The notes under the pieces are model-generated. The model saw only the letters and a program-made list of their open reading frames with translations. It was not told the origin of the DNA and ran no database searches. Shown here piece by piece: positions 38,391 to 47,707 of a stretch of 64,000 nt of DNA. The translations under genes and the position numbers were made by a program. Origin of the DNA: Saccharomycopsis phalli (lineage: Eukaryota; Ascomycota; Saccharomycetes; Ascoideales; Saccharomycopsidaceae); the NCBI GenBank assembly GCA_020342235.1, contig CP073218.1, positions 558,001 through 622,000 of the forward strand, given 5' to 3'. The stretch's first letter is position 1. Each line of letters starts with the position of its first letter.

Positions 38391-39191
38391 TTAACTAACA
38401 ATCGCCAAGACAACCAACAATGCAACCACGGCTAACACGACCAAAACAATACAACTACATTTGCCTTTTTGCCGCTGATAATTATTGGCCTTGGTCAATT
38501 CCTGAGTCGCATTCTGTGCATTGTTGGTTAAATTAACCAAATTATTCTCCACTGTATCGATTTGGGCTCCTTGCTCTTGCACCAAACTATTCAAATCCTT
38601 GAATATCGAATTAATTTCCTGAACTCCTTGGCTAATTTCATTAATTCCTTCTTCCTGATGCTCCACCACCATGGTGTGATAGTCAACTTCGTATCGATTT
38701 ATAGTGTCTTTTGACGCTTGCTCCTGGTGCTGGAGTAATTGCGTGGTCTCTGTATCTTCTACCTCGTTTTCTTGTTCGATAGCAGCTTCATTTGCGTTAA
38801 TCTCGTTTACATATTTGCTTATAATCGCAGAGTTCTTCTTCTCATTGTATCGGCGCAGAAGGCTGTTGAAACTATCACTCAACTGCCCCAACTCCTTCTG
38901 GAGTTTTGAGAGAACAACTTCTTTTTGATCGCCCCGGCCTTTTGCCAATTGGAGATTGAACACCAAATCTTTCAAACGGCGCAATTGTTCCGACTGTGTT
39001 TGCACGTTCTCTTCGATTCGGTTCCGAAGAGTCGCGCTGTCTCTCTTGCTGCCAATTTGTGCGTTTAATTTCTCAAGCTTGGTTAAGCTGGATGCGAAAT
39101 TCGTTAACGACTTGGAGATGAATGCCACAGACTCGCCTGGCTCATCACTGGTACCCTTTTGTGCTTCTATATCATAATCAGCAAAGGACAT
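38391..39191 (-). CDS. VAM3: Vacuolar/endosomal syntaxin (Qa-SNARE)
   Basis: Encodes 266 residues from the ATG at 39191 (MSFADYDIEAQ); 17 further in-frame codons lie upstream but look non-coding. The N-terminal Habc bundle is followed by a Qa-SNARE motif at about 170-235 (EEGINEISQGVQEINSIFKDL, then LVQEQGAQIDTVENNL with the zero-layer Gln). A C-terminal membrane anchor follows (CSCIVLVVLAVVALLVVLAIVS). The ending resembles yeast Vam3 more than Pep12, the closest relative; some yeasts have only one of these. It would drive homotypic vacuole or endosome fusion. It is divergent from ISA2 with 98 bp between starts. Confidence 0.88.
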   Translation of the reverse strand: MSFADYDIEAQKGTSDEPGESVAFISKSLTNFASSLTKLEKLNAQIGSKRDSATLRNRIEENVQTQSEQLRRLKDLVFNLQLAKGRGDQKEVVLSKLQKELGQLSDSFNSLLRRYNEKKNSAIISKYVNEINANEAAIEQENEVEDTETTQLLQHQEQASKDTINRYEVDYHTMVVEHQEEGINEISQGVQEINSIFKDLNSLVQEQGAQIDTVENNLVNLTNNAQNATQELTKANNYQRQKGKCSCIVLVVLAVVALLVVLAIVS

Positions 39192-39289
39192 GCCCTTGAG
39201 ATGCAGGCGGTTTTGATAAAAGGCAAACGGTAGTACTATCACGTGATTAAAAGGAAATATGCTGGAGGGGGTGCTGGGAATTAGTAATT

Positions 39290-39883
39290 ATGATTCAGGG
39301 CCGAATATTTGTGCGACTGCCTATTTTTAAAGGGACAAGACGATTGATACACAATGGAGGGATATTGAGACAGCAGAAGCCTGCGTTTAATAGTTTATCC
39401 GAGAGTTATGAAGACAGTTTGTCCAAGACACAGGTATTGAACAAGCAGTACTCTGCGGGAAACCAACTACTCCAGGTGGCGATATCACGAGCTGCGGTTA
39501 AGCAATTAAACAAGATTGCCGGGGAGGATAAGAACAAGAATTTGGGACTTCGGATATTGGTGGAGTCTGGAGGGTGCCATGGGTTTCAATATCATGTAAA
39601 CTTGATAGATTTGTTCAAGGATGATGTGATTAGCAGGGATTTGAACCGAGAGGGGTCGATTGAAGATGAGGATGTGAAGAAGAAGGATAATTCTGTGTTT
39701 GTAAGAGATGATGCCAAGGTGGTGCTTGATAATCCCAGCTTGCAAATTCTTCGGGAGTCGAAGATTGATTACGTGAAGGAGCTTATTGGGAGTTCGTTTA
39801 AAGTTATTGACAGTCCATTTACCAAGACGGCGTGTGGCTGTGGGTCTAGTTTTGATGTTGATTTTTCCAAGCTAGAGGGATGA
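39290..39883 (+). CDS. ISA2: Mitochondrial iron-sulfur assembly protein Isa2
   Basis: A 197-residue A-type Fe-S assembly factor, needed with Isa1 and Iba57 to make [4Fe-4S] clusters for aconitase-type enzymes and for biotin/lipoate synthases. The first 30 residues are basic and lack acids (MIQGRIFVRLPIFKGTRRLIH), a mitochondrial presequence. The HesB/IscA domain runs from about 65 to 197, with the three ligand cysteines in SGGCHGF and ACGCGSSF. An acidic insert at about 115-145 (SIEDEDVKKKDNS) enlarges the domain, as in fungal Isa2. The final codons (DFSKLEG, stop) are also the first unit of the minisatellite that follows. Confidence 0.95.
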   Translation: MIQGRIFVRLPIFKGTRRLIHNGGILRQQKPAFNSLSESYEDSLSKTQVLNKQYSAGNQLLQVAISRAAVKQLNKIAGEDKNKNLGLRILVESGGCHGFQYHVNLIDLFKDDVISRDLNREGSIEDEDVKKKDNSVFVRDDAKVVLDNPSLQILRESKIDYVKELIGSSFKVIDSPFTKTACGCGSSFDVDFSKLEG

Positions 39884-40177
39884 TTTTTAGCTAGAGGATG
39901 ATTTTTAGCTAGAGGATGATTTTTAGCCAGAGGATGATTATTAATTAGAGGGCAATTTTTAGCTAAAAGATGATTTATCAGCAAGATGATGATTTTCCAA
40001 GCTAGAGGGATTTTTTCTAGCTAGAGGGATTTTTTCTAGCTAGAGGGCGATGCTCCAAGCTAGAGTGATTATTTTCTAGCTAGAGGGACTATTTTTGTAG
40101 GCAAGGTGATTTTCGCAGTTAGAGGTGATTTTCCAAGTCTGGGAGGAAATTTTCTGGCTAGAGGAAAATTTTAGCTG
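39861..40177. repeat. Minisatellite starting in the ISA2 coding end
   Basis: About 15 units of roughly 18-20 bp built on GATTTTTAGCTAGAGGAT and GATTTTCCAAGCTAGAGGGA. The first unit (39861-39880) encodes the last residues of ISA2. The first few units after the stop are nearly identical; later ones drift, and the AAGCTAGAG variant recurs near 39998 and 40057. Confidence 0.88.
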
Positions 40178-41154
40178 GAAGTTTACTGTAAATAGTATTA
40201 ATAATGCAAAGAGCGTGACGTTGTATATATATAATTATATTGAGAGACGATCAAACATTCCATATTATGCCACCTGCCCAAAGATCTGTTTATGACCTCG
40301 CAGTGTTGAAAGTTAAAAATGGGACAGAAGTATACATACGGCTTACAAGCGGATAGAGTAAGTAGGATATGTCATTTTTTGCGACCGAGTCGTCTGGATT
40401 GAGCCGTGGACGAATAGAAACGAGAGTTGCGTTTTGAAACATTTTAGGTTTGAGATCCGCTTTTGCAGGCAGATGGACGCGTATTGCCAACGCCGGCTGC
40501 AAAAGCCCGATTACAGCCCAACAAGTGTGAATAATTGCTTCAATAGGAAATTGGATATTGTCGGTTTTTTGGGATGTCTAATATAACAAGGAGATATATA
40601 ATGGAGGATAGTGGTGATCATTCTACCGCGGCCTGCGGTAAATCAATGTAAAAGAATCGTCAGTAGCTGCTTTAGTCCAGGTCTAGGGGCTTCCATTTCT
40701 GCCGGGCTGGGACCTGCGAATAAGCCACGCGCTAGTCGTGGGCGACGCACTAAATTAGATCTTGCTGTGGGTTTTCTTGTGCTGGCTAGTGTTGCGCTTA
40801 TCCATCTTTTCACCCGAGGTCCTATTCTTCCTGGGCTGGAAGTTGGTGTGTCTTCAGAGGAGCCCGATGCATAAACTTGTATGCAGGAAAAAACATGGCA
40901 CTGCAGTCACCGGCAGGGTCAGGTTTGGTGTGGCCGAATTCAAACATGCTCCCTCAAAAAGTTGGAGCTACTGCCGTTTCACTTGTTTTATATTCATCCA
41001 AACTGTTTCCCATATATAGATTATTCTACAATTTTCTTCCTTTACCAGTGCAGCACCTGCTCCCTATTACTCCAGCCACATTGTCCTTGACTGTTGCTGA
41101 ATTGTTGTTTCTAGCCATATTATGCAACTGAGCAGTCTAGCCTAGAACCACACC
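40178..41154. other. Region between ISA2 repeat and armadillo gene
   Basis: Nearly 1 kb with no secure gene. Two weak candidates were considered. One is a minus-strand short frame at 40290-40442 with an internal GTATGT. The other is a plus-strand patch at 40601-40874 whose 3' part encodes one hydrophobic helix (LDLAVGFLVLASVALIHLF) after a basic stretch. The 3' part, roughly 40880-41154, should contain the promoter of the armadillo-repeat gene. Confidence 0.4.
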
Positions 41155-44100
41155 ATGAGTCAGGCCCAGAGCTATTCGTCGTCCCTGACAAGCGACATTT
41201 TGAACAGCGAGATCCCGCAGTTGAGGTATGCGTTGGTCGGCGACTCCAGCATTGTCAAGAAGCAAAAGCGCAAGTCCACGCTCTCGTTCGCCAAATTGGC
41301 CTGCTGCTACAACCCCATATCGGCGAAAAAGACCGCCGGGCCTCAGTACAAGCCGCTCGAGCCGCAGCCCGTAATCGACCCCGAGCCGGCGATATATCGG
41401 CTAGTCGAGTTGTTGTCGTACGAGAACGACAGCATTCTGGTGTTGACCCTCGAGACGATTGTCTTGACCTTGATCCAGAAGAAACAGTACATGCCGTTGC
41501 TTATCAAGGCAGGCATGCTAGCCAACATCACTCAGCTCATTGCCTCGAACGTCAATTTGATCCGCGTCTTCTCGTGCCAGATCATCTCGTTGGTGTCCAA
41601 GCACCCGGACAACATCCAGTGGATCATCAACAACTTCCTCATCCGGCCGCTCGTGGAATTGCTCCTGGACAAGTCCGCCGAGGTTGTGTTGCAGGCGATC
41701 TTTGCCATTGCCAACATCGCCAAGGGCAGCGAGAAGCAGAAGCAGATTCTCATGACCATCGGGGTGGTGTCGCCCTTGATGCAGTTGATCAGCAGCCCCA
41801 ACGAGCTTATCCAGAAATTCAGCATCGCCTGCGCCGGCTCGTTGGCCGCAGGAAACATATTCCAGAAGCAGTCGCTCATCGACGCTGGTCTTTTGGATAA
41901 CATTGGGCCGTTCTTGGAGCCCGAAAACGACCTTGCGCTCACAATCGAGTCGCTCAAATTACTCGTCAACATCGCCAAGGGTACGAACGACCACAAGCAG
42001 GAGATCCTTGACCACACGTTCCTTGACCAGGTCGTAGTTCTCCTCGAGTCGTCCAACGAAATCATCCTTCGTAAAGCAATGCAGTTGATCCAGCACTTGG
42101 CAGCTGGCGACACCGCCCAGAAGCAAATGCTCTTGGATAAGGACGTGGCGCCGCATGTCATGACCTTTGTCAGCTACAGCGACAACGTTATCCAGCTATA
42201 CGCCCTCGAGTGCTTGTCGAACCTCTCCAAGGGCAAAAATTACCAGAAGCAGCTGCTCGCAGACAACTTGATCCTCCCCGTCATCAACACCGTCATCCCC
42301 TCTGATCACAAGGTCTTCCGCAAGCAGGCGTTGCAGATCGTCCAGAACTTCTCAGAGGGCAGCGAGGTCATCAAGCAAGAGGTCATTGACTCTGGGGTGT
42401 TGAAGACCCTCATCCCGATCATCGACAGCAACAGCTCGAGCGTGAAGAAGCGGATCATCAAGATATTCGAAAACATATCCACGGGGAATATCAGCCAGGT
42501 GCAATACTTGGCCGATGTCGGGTTGGTGTCCAACATCCCCAAGATCATGAAAAACTCCAGCAGCTCAGTCAAGAAACACTGCTTGTTCATCTTGAGCAAC
42601 ATCGTCGCCCGCGATATTGTCGGCAAGCAAATCGTACTAGATTGCGGCATCTTGTCCTACTTGAAAAAGTACTTGGTGTCCTCCACGGAATACTACAAGC
42701 CAGAGGTCATCAACGCCACGTTCGACATCATCATTGGCATCAGCAACGGCGACGTCAACCAGAAACAAGCCATCATCAACTTGGGCTTCATCAACGTGTT
42801 CCTCCCTCTCCTCAACAACGTCAACGAAACCATCACCACTTTGAGCTTGCGCGTGATAAAAAACATCGCCAACGGCAACGATGCCCAGCGGCAGTACATC
42901 ATCGACACGGGTATATTGACCTCGTTGCCGCCATTGCTCTTCAGCTTGAACGAGGTGATCAAGCTTCTCACCGTGGACATCTTGGTGTCGATTGCCCTGG
43001 GCGACGAGTTTAACAAGCAGTCAATCTTGGACATTGGGACGGTCGAGCTCATCAAGCCGATTTTGATCAAGAAAGAGGAACTCCCAGCAGTCAAATTGTC
43101 CCTTTTGCGCTTGATTTACAGCTTAACCGAGGGCACCGACCACCAGATCAAGACGCTAGTGTACTCCGGCATCTTTAAGCTACTATACCCATTGGTCAAG
43201 AAAAAGAACAAGGAAGTCATCAAGATCTTGGTCTGCTGCATCGAGAATGTCATCTTCCAGTTCTGTTACGTCAAGAACTTTGTCCGGATATCCTTGCCAA
43301 TTATCTTTAATGGGTTCCAGCTCTTGGACAGCGATGTCACAGTCCACTGCTTGTCCGCAATCAGTAACATGGCATTCAGCATTGAGGGCCAGAACGAAAT
43401 CATCCAGTATGGACTTCTCCAGATTGTCAAGTCGCTCATGTCGTCCAAGGATACCCGCATCAAGGAAGCAATCAGCAAGATCTTCATCAACATCAGCGCC
43501 GGTGACCAGAGTAAGAAACAAGCAATCATAAACTTGGACTTGTACTCGACGTTTGAGCCTTTGTTGAGCTCCGAGGATGATAATACCATTGGCGACGCAA
43601 TCTGGGCCGTCAAGAACTTGGCCGAGGGCCATGAGAAGCAGAAGCAGGTCATTGTCGAGTCGGGGCTTTTGGACCTTCTCTTGCCATTTGTGTCGTCGCC
43701 AAACTACACCTTGAAGACCAGAAGCTTGTCGGCTATTGCCAACTTGTCAGAGGGAAACTCTTTCTTGAAGCAGAAGATCATCGACCACGACATTGTTACG
43801 ATTGTGAAACCATTGGTCTTGATGTTCAGCGATAACTACGTGAAAAAGGAGATTATGCGAATCATTGCAAACATCTCCTACGGAAACGATACCCAAAAGG
43901 ACTACTTGATCAAGGCCGGCTATATAGACATCCTCGTGCCACTTCTCATTTTTGGCGACGAGGAAATTAAGCAGTACTCCGCCATGACCCTTAGCAGCCT
44001 CTCGCCAAAGTTGGACGAGCTCCAGAGACAGTACTTGATAGACTCTGGAGTACACGACTTGTTGGCTCCGTTGGTGAAGGAAAGCAAGAGTATGAAAACC

Positions 44101-44169
44101 AGACACTTTAGTAACGACGCCATCAACAACATCTTCCAAAACGGCCAGGAAACCGTGATCATTGCTTAG
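41155..44169 (+). CDS. Large armadillo-repeat protein of unknown function
   Basis: A 1004-residue protein made almost entirely of armadillo repeats of about 42 residues, around twenty from residue 80 to the end. The recurring signature is NIAxGNxxQKQxIIDxGxLxxLxPLL, e.g. AIANIAKGSEKQKQIL, VINIANGNDAQRQYI-like and NISYGNDTQKDYLI. The N-terminal 80 residues are different: Ser-rich, with a basic KKQKRKS patch (35-41) and CC at 50-51. It is not importin alpha (about 540 residues, 10 repeats) nor ordinary Vac8 (about 580), so it is roughly twice their size. No myristoylation start (MSQ, not MG). A scaffold or transport-adaptor role is inferred from the fold only. Confidence 0.88.
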   Translation: MSQAQSYSSSLTSDILNSEIPQLRYALVGDSSIVKKQKRKSTLSFAKLACCYNPISAKKTAGPQYKPLEPQPVIDPEPAIYRLVELLSYENDSILVLTLETIVLTLIQKKQYMPLLIKAGMLANITQLIASNVNLIRVFSCQIISLVSKHPDNIQWIINNFLIRPLVELLLDKSAEVVLQAIFAIANIAKGSEKQKQILMTIGVVSPLMQLISSPNELIQKFSIACAGSLAAGNIFQKQSLIDAGLLDNIGPFLEPENDLALTIESLKLLVNIAKGTNDHKQEILDHTFLDQVVVLLESSNEIILRKAMQLIQHLAAGDTAQKQMLLDKDVAPHVMTFVSYSDNVIQLYALECLSNLSKGKNYQKQLLADNLILPVINTVIPSDHKVFRKQALQIVQNFSEGSEVIKQEVIDSGVLKTLIPIIDSNSSSVKKRIIKIFENISTGNISQVQYLADVGLVSNIPKIMKNSSSSVKKHCLFILSNIVARDIVGKQIVLDCGILSYLKKYLVSSTEYYKPEVINATFDIIIGISNGDVNQKQAIINLGFINVFLPLLNNVNETITTLSLRVIKNIANGNDAQRQYIIDTGILTSLPPLLFSLNEVIKLLTVDILVSIALGDEFNKQSILDIGTVELIKPILIKKEELPAVKLSLLRLIYSLTEGTDHQIKTLVYSGIFKLLYPLVKKKNKEVIKILVCCIENVIFQFCYVKNFVRISLPIIFNGFQLLDSDVTVHCLSAISNMAFSIEGQNEIIQYGLLQIVKSLMSSKDTRIKEAISKIFINISAGDQSKKQAIINLDLYSTFEPLLSSEDDNTIGDAIWAVKNLAEGHEKQKQVIVESGLLDLLLPFVSSPNYTLKTRSLSAIANLSEGNSFLKQKIIDHDIVTIVKPLVLMFSDNYVKKEIMRIIANISYGNDTQKDYLIKAGYIDILVPLLIFGDEEIKQYSAMTLSSLSPKLDELQRQYLIDSGVHDLLAPLVKESKSMKTRHFSNDAINNIFQNGQETVIIA

Positions 44170-44632
44170 CCGTCATTATTGCATGTTATACACATTACAC
44201 TTTTTTATCTGATACTGTTTTTGGTCGGGGCTATACGGACGGACATTGAATCGCAGATACCAACTCATCTACAACTGTTTTCCATTTTACCCATGGATGC
44301 ATGAAAACCAACTACTAGATGTCCATATTCCAGAACAAAGTCGCTATTTTGTTGTTAGACATGTATAAGTAGTTATTTAACCTCCATTCCTGTGCACCGT
44401 ACCAATATTACTAGTACTCTGAGCCAGCTGCACTGGCTATAATTGTCTCATTATAGGTTCCTACTGCGCATTTATATTTTATATAGTGCCTGGGTATTTA
44501 TTCAGGCTAAAGTTCTTTATGGTGTCACTGCCTGATTATGAGGTGTGCTGACCAGGAATACATGTCCGGGTGACCGCGTTGGGAGCCAATGATGGAAAAG
44601 CAAAATCGCATCTAGAGTAAAACACAGACATC
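44170..44632. other. Intergenic region, no gene seen
   Basis: About 460 bp of AT-rich sequence between two plus-strand genes; the last part is the promoter of the complex I subunit gene. Confidence 0.5.
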
Positions 44633-45109
44633 ATGAACAGTTTAATATTCAAACGATCTGTACCTTTGTTGAGCAGAAGCCAGGTTCGTTTCTACACTGT
44701 GAGAGATGACAAGGTTGCCGAATTGAACCAGGAACAGGCAGAGCTTCCTAAAGAAGTTATCAGCGGAGCGCCAGCAGAATTGACTAGCAGAGAAGTTCGG
44801 ATTTACAAAGAAGCAAAGACATCCATGCAGTCGGGCCACCACAATGGCAAATTCTGGAGACTTGACTGGGATGTTCTTGGAAAAGGAAACCGTTGGGAGA
44901 ACGATTTGATCGGGTACCAGGGAACCTCTGATGTGATGCAGTGTACAAACTTGAAGTTTGATACCAAGGAGGCTGCAGTCAGATTTGCAAAGGGCCAGGG
45001 CTGGGCTTATTATATACAAGAACCAAAGGCCAGACATTTCCGCATGAAGGAATACTCCTCCAATTTCTACTGGCACGATGGCCCATTGAAGCATATTAGA
45101 ACTAAGTAA
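44633..45109 (+). CDS. Mitochondrial complex I subunit, NDUFS4/21-kDa type
   Basis: A 158-residue accessory subunit of respiratory complex I (AQDQ/18 kDa in mammals, 21 kDa in Neurospora), which stabilises the NADH-binding module. The N-terminus is a mitochondrial presequence ([20 protein letters not shown]). The family core includes [35 protein letters not shown], the central [22 protein letters not shown] and the end YSSNFYWH. Its presence shows the organism has proton-pumping complex I, unlike Saccharomyces. No intron is needed. Confidence 0.94.
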   Translation: MNSLIFKRSVPLLSRSQVRFYTVRDDKVAELNQEQAELPKEVISGAPAELTSREVRIYKEAKTSMQSGHHNGKFWRLDWDVLGKGNRWENDLIGYQGTSDVMQCTNLKFDTKEAAVRFAKGQGWAYYIQEPKARHFRMKEYSSNFYWHDGPLKHIRTK

Positions 45110-45239
45110 AGTCGCAAATGAATGTTAGGAAAGTATGTAGGACTGCATGAATTTCGCGGAATGCTATAAAGCACCAGTCTAAATAATGGGCGTTATTGCT
45201 TACATCATGTCCATCACCCAGTGCATCTCGTATAATGCG

Positions 45240-45989
45240 TCACACCGCTGATAAAATCTCATTCACGGTCCACTCTAGTATATCAGAAATAGTTGTAGAC
45301 TCCTCCAGTATATCGAAAAACCGAATGCCTTGCTGTTCTCTTAGCTCCTTGCACTCCAACAAACGTTTATGGTTCTTCAAGTAGTTTGGGTACACCAACT
45401 TGTCAAAATACCCCGGTGGATCTACCCAAAAACTGTCCTTGGTTTGATACCCGGATCGAGACTCTCGACGCTTTTTCAATATAGCATAGGACACATTGAA
45501 GAATATCTTCATGTCCAAAATGTCAAGCAATTTGGAATTTTCATGGTACAAAAGAAAGCCGTCTATAAGGACGAGCCGGGTTTTCTTTCCTGCCATGGCC
45601 GTATTTATTTTCTCACGTAGCTTATTCTCCAATTCTTTATCTAGATTTGTCTTGTAGTCCGGCTGAAGCGAGTGGTTGGTGATGCTACTCTTCTGATGAC
45701 TCTTGAGTAACTCCAACTCTTTGGTAAATGTATCAAAATCAATAGCATCCGGGCAATCCCAGTTCTGCTCCTGGCTCTCTTTATCTACAGGAATGTCTTT
45801 GTCATCTTTATAGTAATCGTCTTCGTGGATCAAGACTGTATTTTCAAACAAGTTCTTCAAGAGTTGGGAAATGGTCTGTCATATTAGTAATGCAAAACAC
45901 AAAAATCAAATAATACACACCGTCTTTCCTGAACTAGAGGCTCCACTTATCCCAATAAGAAGGATCTTTTCATCATTTATTACTGTCAT
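45240..45989 (-). CDS. NRK1: Nicotinamide riboside kinase (two exons)
   Basis: Exons at 45921-45989 and 45240-45875 give 234 residues, close to yeast Nrk1 (240). It phosphorylates nicotinamide riboside (and the acid form) to the mononucleotide in NAD salvage. Exon 1 supplies the strand and P-loop (LLIGISGASSSGKT) and ends with the P-loop Thr; exon 2 continues TISQLLKNLFENTVLIHEDDYYKDD. IHEDD carries the catalytic Asp. Later motifs are QNWDCPDAIDF, LVLIDGFLLYHE and the lid KKRRESRSGYQTKDSFWVDPPGYFDKLVYPNY. The intron joins in frame and lies between two ACN Thr codons; exon 2 alone has no ATG at its start, which supports splicing. Confidence 0.93.
45876..45920 (-). other. 45-nt spliceosomal intron of NRK1
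   Basis: Read on the minus strand, it begins GTGTGT, has branch site TACTAAT with the branch A about 10 nt from the end, and ends GACAG. The non-consensus GTGTGT donor and 45-nt length are unusual for yeast, but removal restores the exact Nrk1 P-loop alignment. Confidence 0.88.
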
Positions 45990-46110
45990 TCAACACATCT
46001 TTTGACTGAGATAAGAAAATTTGAGAGGCACGCGATTACAGTGTCACGTGGTAGTTTATACTTTAAACATTTATTGCTTATCTATCAAAAAATTAAAATG
46101 CAGCCAAAAA

Positions 46111-47493
46111 CTATTCGCTGCCTTGCGAATGTAAAAAACTATGACCGGCCAACCAATCACTCGGCTCTCTATTAGGAAGAAAATTCTCCTTATCTTCTGC
46201 AGCACTACTTGGTAGTAGCCCATCTTCTCCCGGTTCCTGTTTGATGTCAAAATTAAAGAGTGAATCATCATTAGGTTTAATGAGACTCATTACCTCAGGA
46301 GGATTTGGTAAACCAAGATAATTATTAGAATCCAAATATGACTCATCGTCTGCATCCTGATAGATACTGAGATAGCCGTCTCGCTTCTCGTCGGCAGTTA
46401 GGAACGTTGAAAAGAAATTGGTATTAGTATTGCTATCGTTGTCATTGTCGCCGTTGGTGATCATGGTAGGCGAGACTGTACCATTAATGCTAGGATAAAT
46501 ATTCGCATACTTGGACGACTTCATTCGTTTGCGCCTATTATCTTTGTTGGTGGCATCCATTAAAGTGTGGAACTGGAAATGGTATGGTTCCTCATACACG
46601 GGATACTTTGAGTGAGACTTTTCGGACTTGTGTTGCCTCTTGATGCTGGTGTAGTTCTCCGACTTTGTATTTGTGTAATTGGACGGTGACCTTCCCCGGA
46701 TATTCAATTCAGGGGTCTCTGTGCTGCCAATTACAATTTCGCGGTTATCAAAACTCACAGCCAACAATTCCACAATCAACTTAAAGTGTTTGTTATGTGA
46801 CATTGGCTTTCTTTGATTGATGGATGAGGCGAATTGCATGCGTTCATACCTAGCCACTTTGCAGACTTGGTTAGTAGGATAAAATTCCAAACCACTTATA
46901 TCTTCTACCTCGCTTTCCTGGTTTTCTTTATCAAAATAGAATATTCTGTTCAACTTGGCGATCTTCTCAATGTTTCGAACATTTGCGGCCTCCTTGACAA
47001 TGTCATGGGGCGGTAGAGCTCCAGGTACCATAGGATAAGTAGGAGGAGTGAATTGTGGTCCTTTATCGCGCTTAGCTGTATGTTGTACAAGACTCACTGG
47101 TGTATCATCTTCGGCACACCTCGACACAAGGCGCAGCGCAAAGAACTTGACGTTTATTTCAAATTCGTTTTCATCTTCAATGGTAAATTTCTCTTTACAG
47201 AAATCGTTAAAAGTCATGTTGCGGAATCGAAAGGATGCCACCAGCGTGAAGTAATTGCGCTTATATCCCACCCACTCGTTATCAATTTTATCAAAGCCCC
47301 TATCGATTCTGGCATGAATCACAGGGATTAGATGTTCTCTTCGCGCCGAGAAAACATTTCTATTAAGTTGCGTTCCGGCAAACTCGGGCCCTATTTTGAA
47401 TTGAAGGCTAGATCGCGGGGCTAGTTTATTACTAGACTTGGTGGATCCAGATTCAGGCGTCTGACTATCATTTAGTGGATGGCGTTTATTCAT
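46111..47493 (-). CDS. NDT80-family DNA-binding transcription factor
   Basis: Encodes 460 residues from the ATG at 47493. The Ndt80/PhoG DNA-binding domain spans about 30-300. Diagnostic pieces are RIDRGFDKIDNEWVGYKRNYFTL, the central NKHFKLIVELLAVSFDNREIVIGSTETPELNIRGRSPSNY (final segment about 240-275; the GRSPSNY loop with its DNA-contacting Arg is hallmark) and YHFQFH. The C-terminal part is acidic and Asn-rich with DNDNDSNTNTN, consistent with an activation region. In Saccharomyces Ndt80 drives mid-meiosis. Candida species have several paralogues with roles in drug response, hyphae or N-acetylglucosamine use, so the role here is open. Divergent from KRE33. Confidence 0.9.
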   Translation of the reverse strand: MNKRHPLNDSQTPESGSTKSSNKLAPRSSLQFKIGPEFAGTQLNRNVFSARREHLIPVIHARIDRGFDKIDNEWVGYKRNYFTLVASFRFRNMTFNDFCKEKFTIEDENEFEINVKFFALRLVSRCAEDDTPVSLVQHTAKRDKGPQFTPPTYPMVPGALPPHDIVKEAANVRNIEKIAKLNRIFYFDKENQESEVEDISGLEFYPTNQVCKVARYERMQFASSINQRKPMSHNKHFKLIVELLAVSFDNREIVIGSTETPELNIRGRSPSNYTNTKSENYTSIKRQHKSEKSHSKYPVYEEPYHFQFHTLMDATNKDNRRKRMKSSKYANIYPSINGTVSPTMITNGDNDNDSNTNTNFFSTFLTADEKRDGYLSIYQDADDESYLDSNNYLGLPNPPEVMSLIKPNDDSLFNFDIKQEPGEDGLLPSSAAEDKENFLPNREPSDWLAGHSFLHSQGSE

Positions 47494-47707
47494 ACCGCAA
47501 TTAGACACAATTGTACAATGAGCCGCGTGTTACACTAAACTGATGAATTGGCAAAGCCAAGTTGAGATGTAACTTTGTAGTACAAAGCTATGTTGAGAAC
47601 CAGATGCGATGCCGAGCCAGGGCATGCATCTTCCTGCGATGCCCACTACCCGGATTTCTCATATATTTTTATTTTTCAAGCATCAAATTTTTTTTCAGAG
47701 TAGGAAT
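47494..47707 (+). promoter_or_regulatory. Divergent promoter with PAC-like and RRPE-like elements
   Basis: TGCGATG, the core of the ribosome-biogenesis PAC element, occurs at 47605-47611 and 47635-47641. An AAATTTTTTTT tract resembling RRPE lies at 47685-47695, just before the KRE33 start. PAC plus RRPE is the standard control of ribosome-biogenesis genes, which fits KRE33. Confidence 0.55.

Noticed and set aside
39769-39984. Minus-strand frame with NHPLAK repeats
   Set aside because: It is the reverse reading of the ISA2-end minisatellite and overlaps ISA2.
40290-40442. Short minus-strand frame starting MFQNATLVSIRPRL with an internal GTATGT
   Set aside because: It could be a tiny spliced gene, but no good branch site or convincing second exon follows and the predicted product is only about 40 residues.
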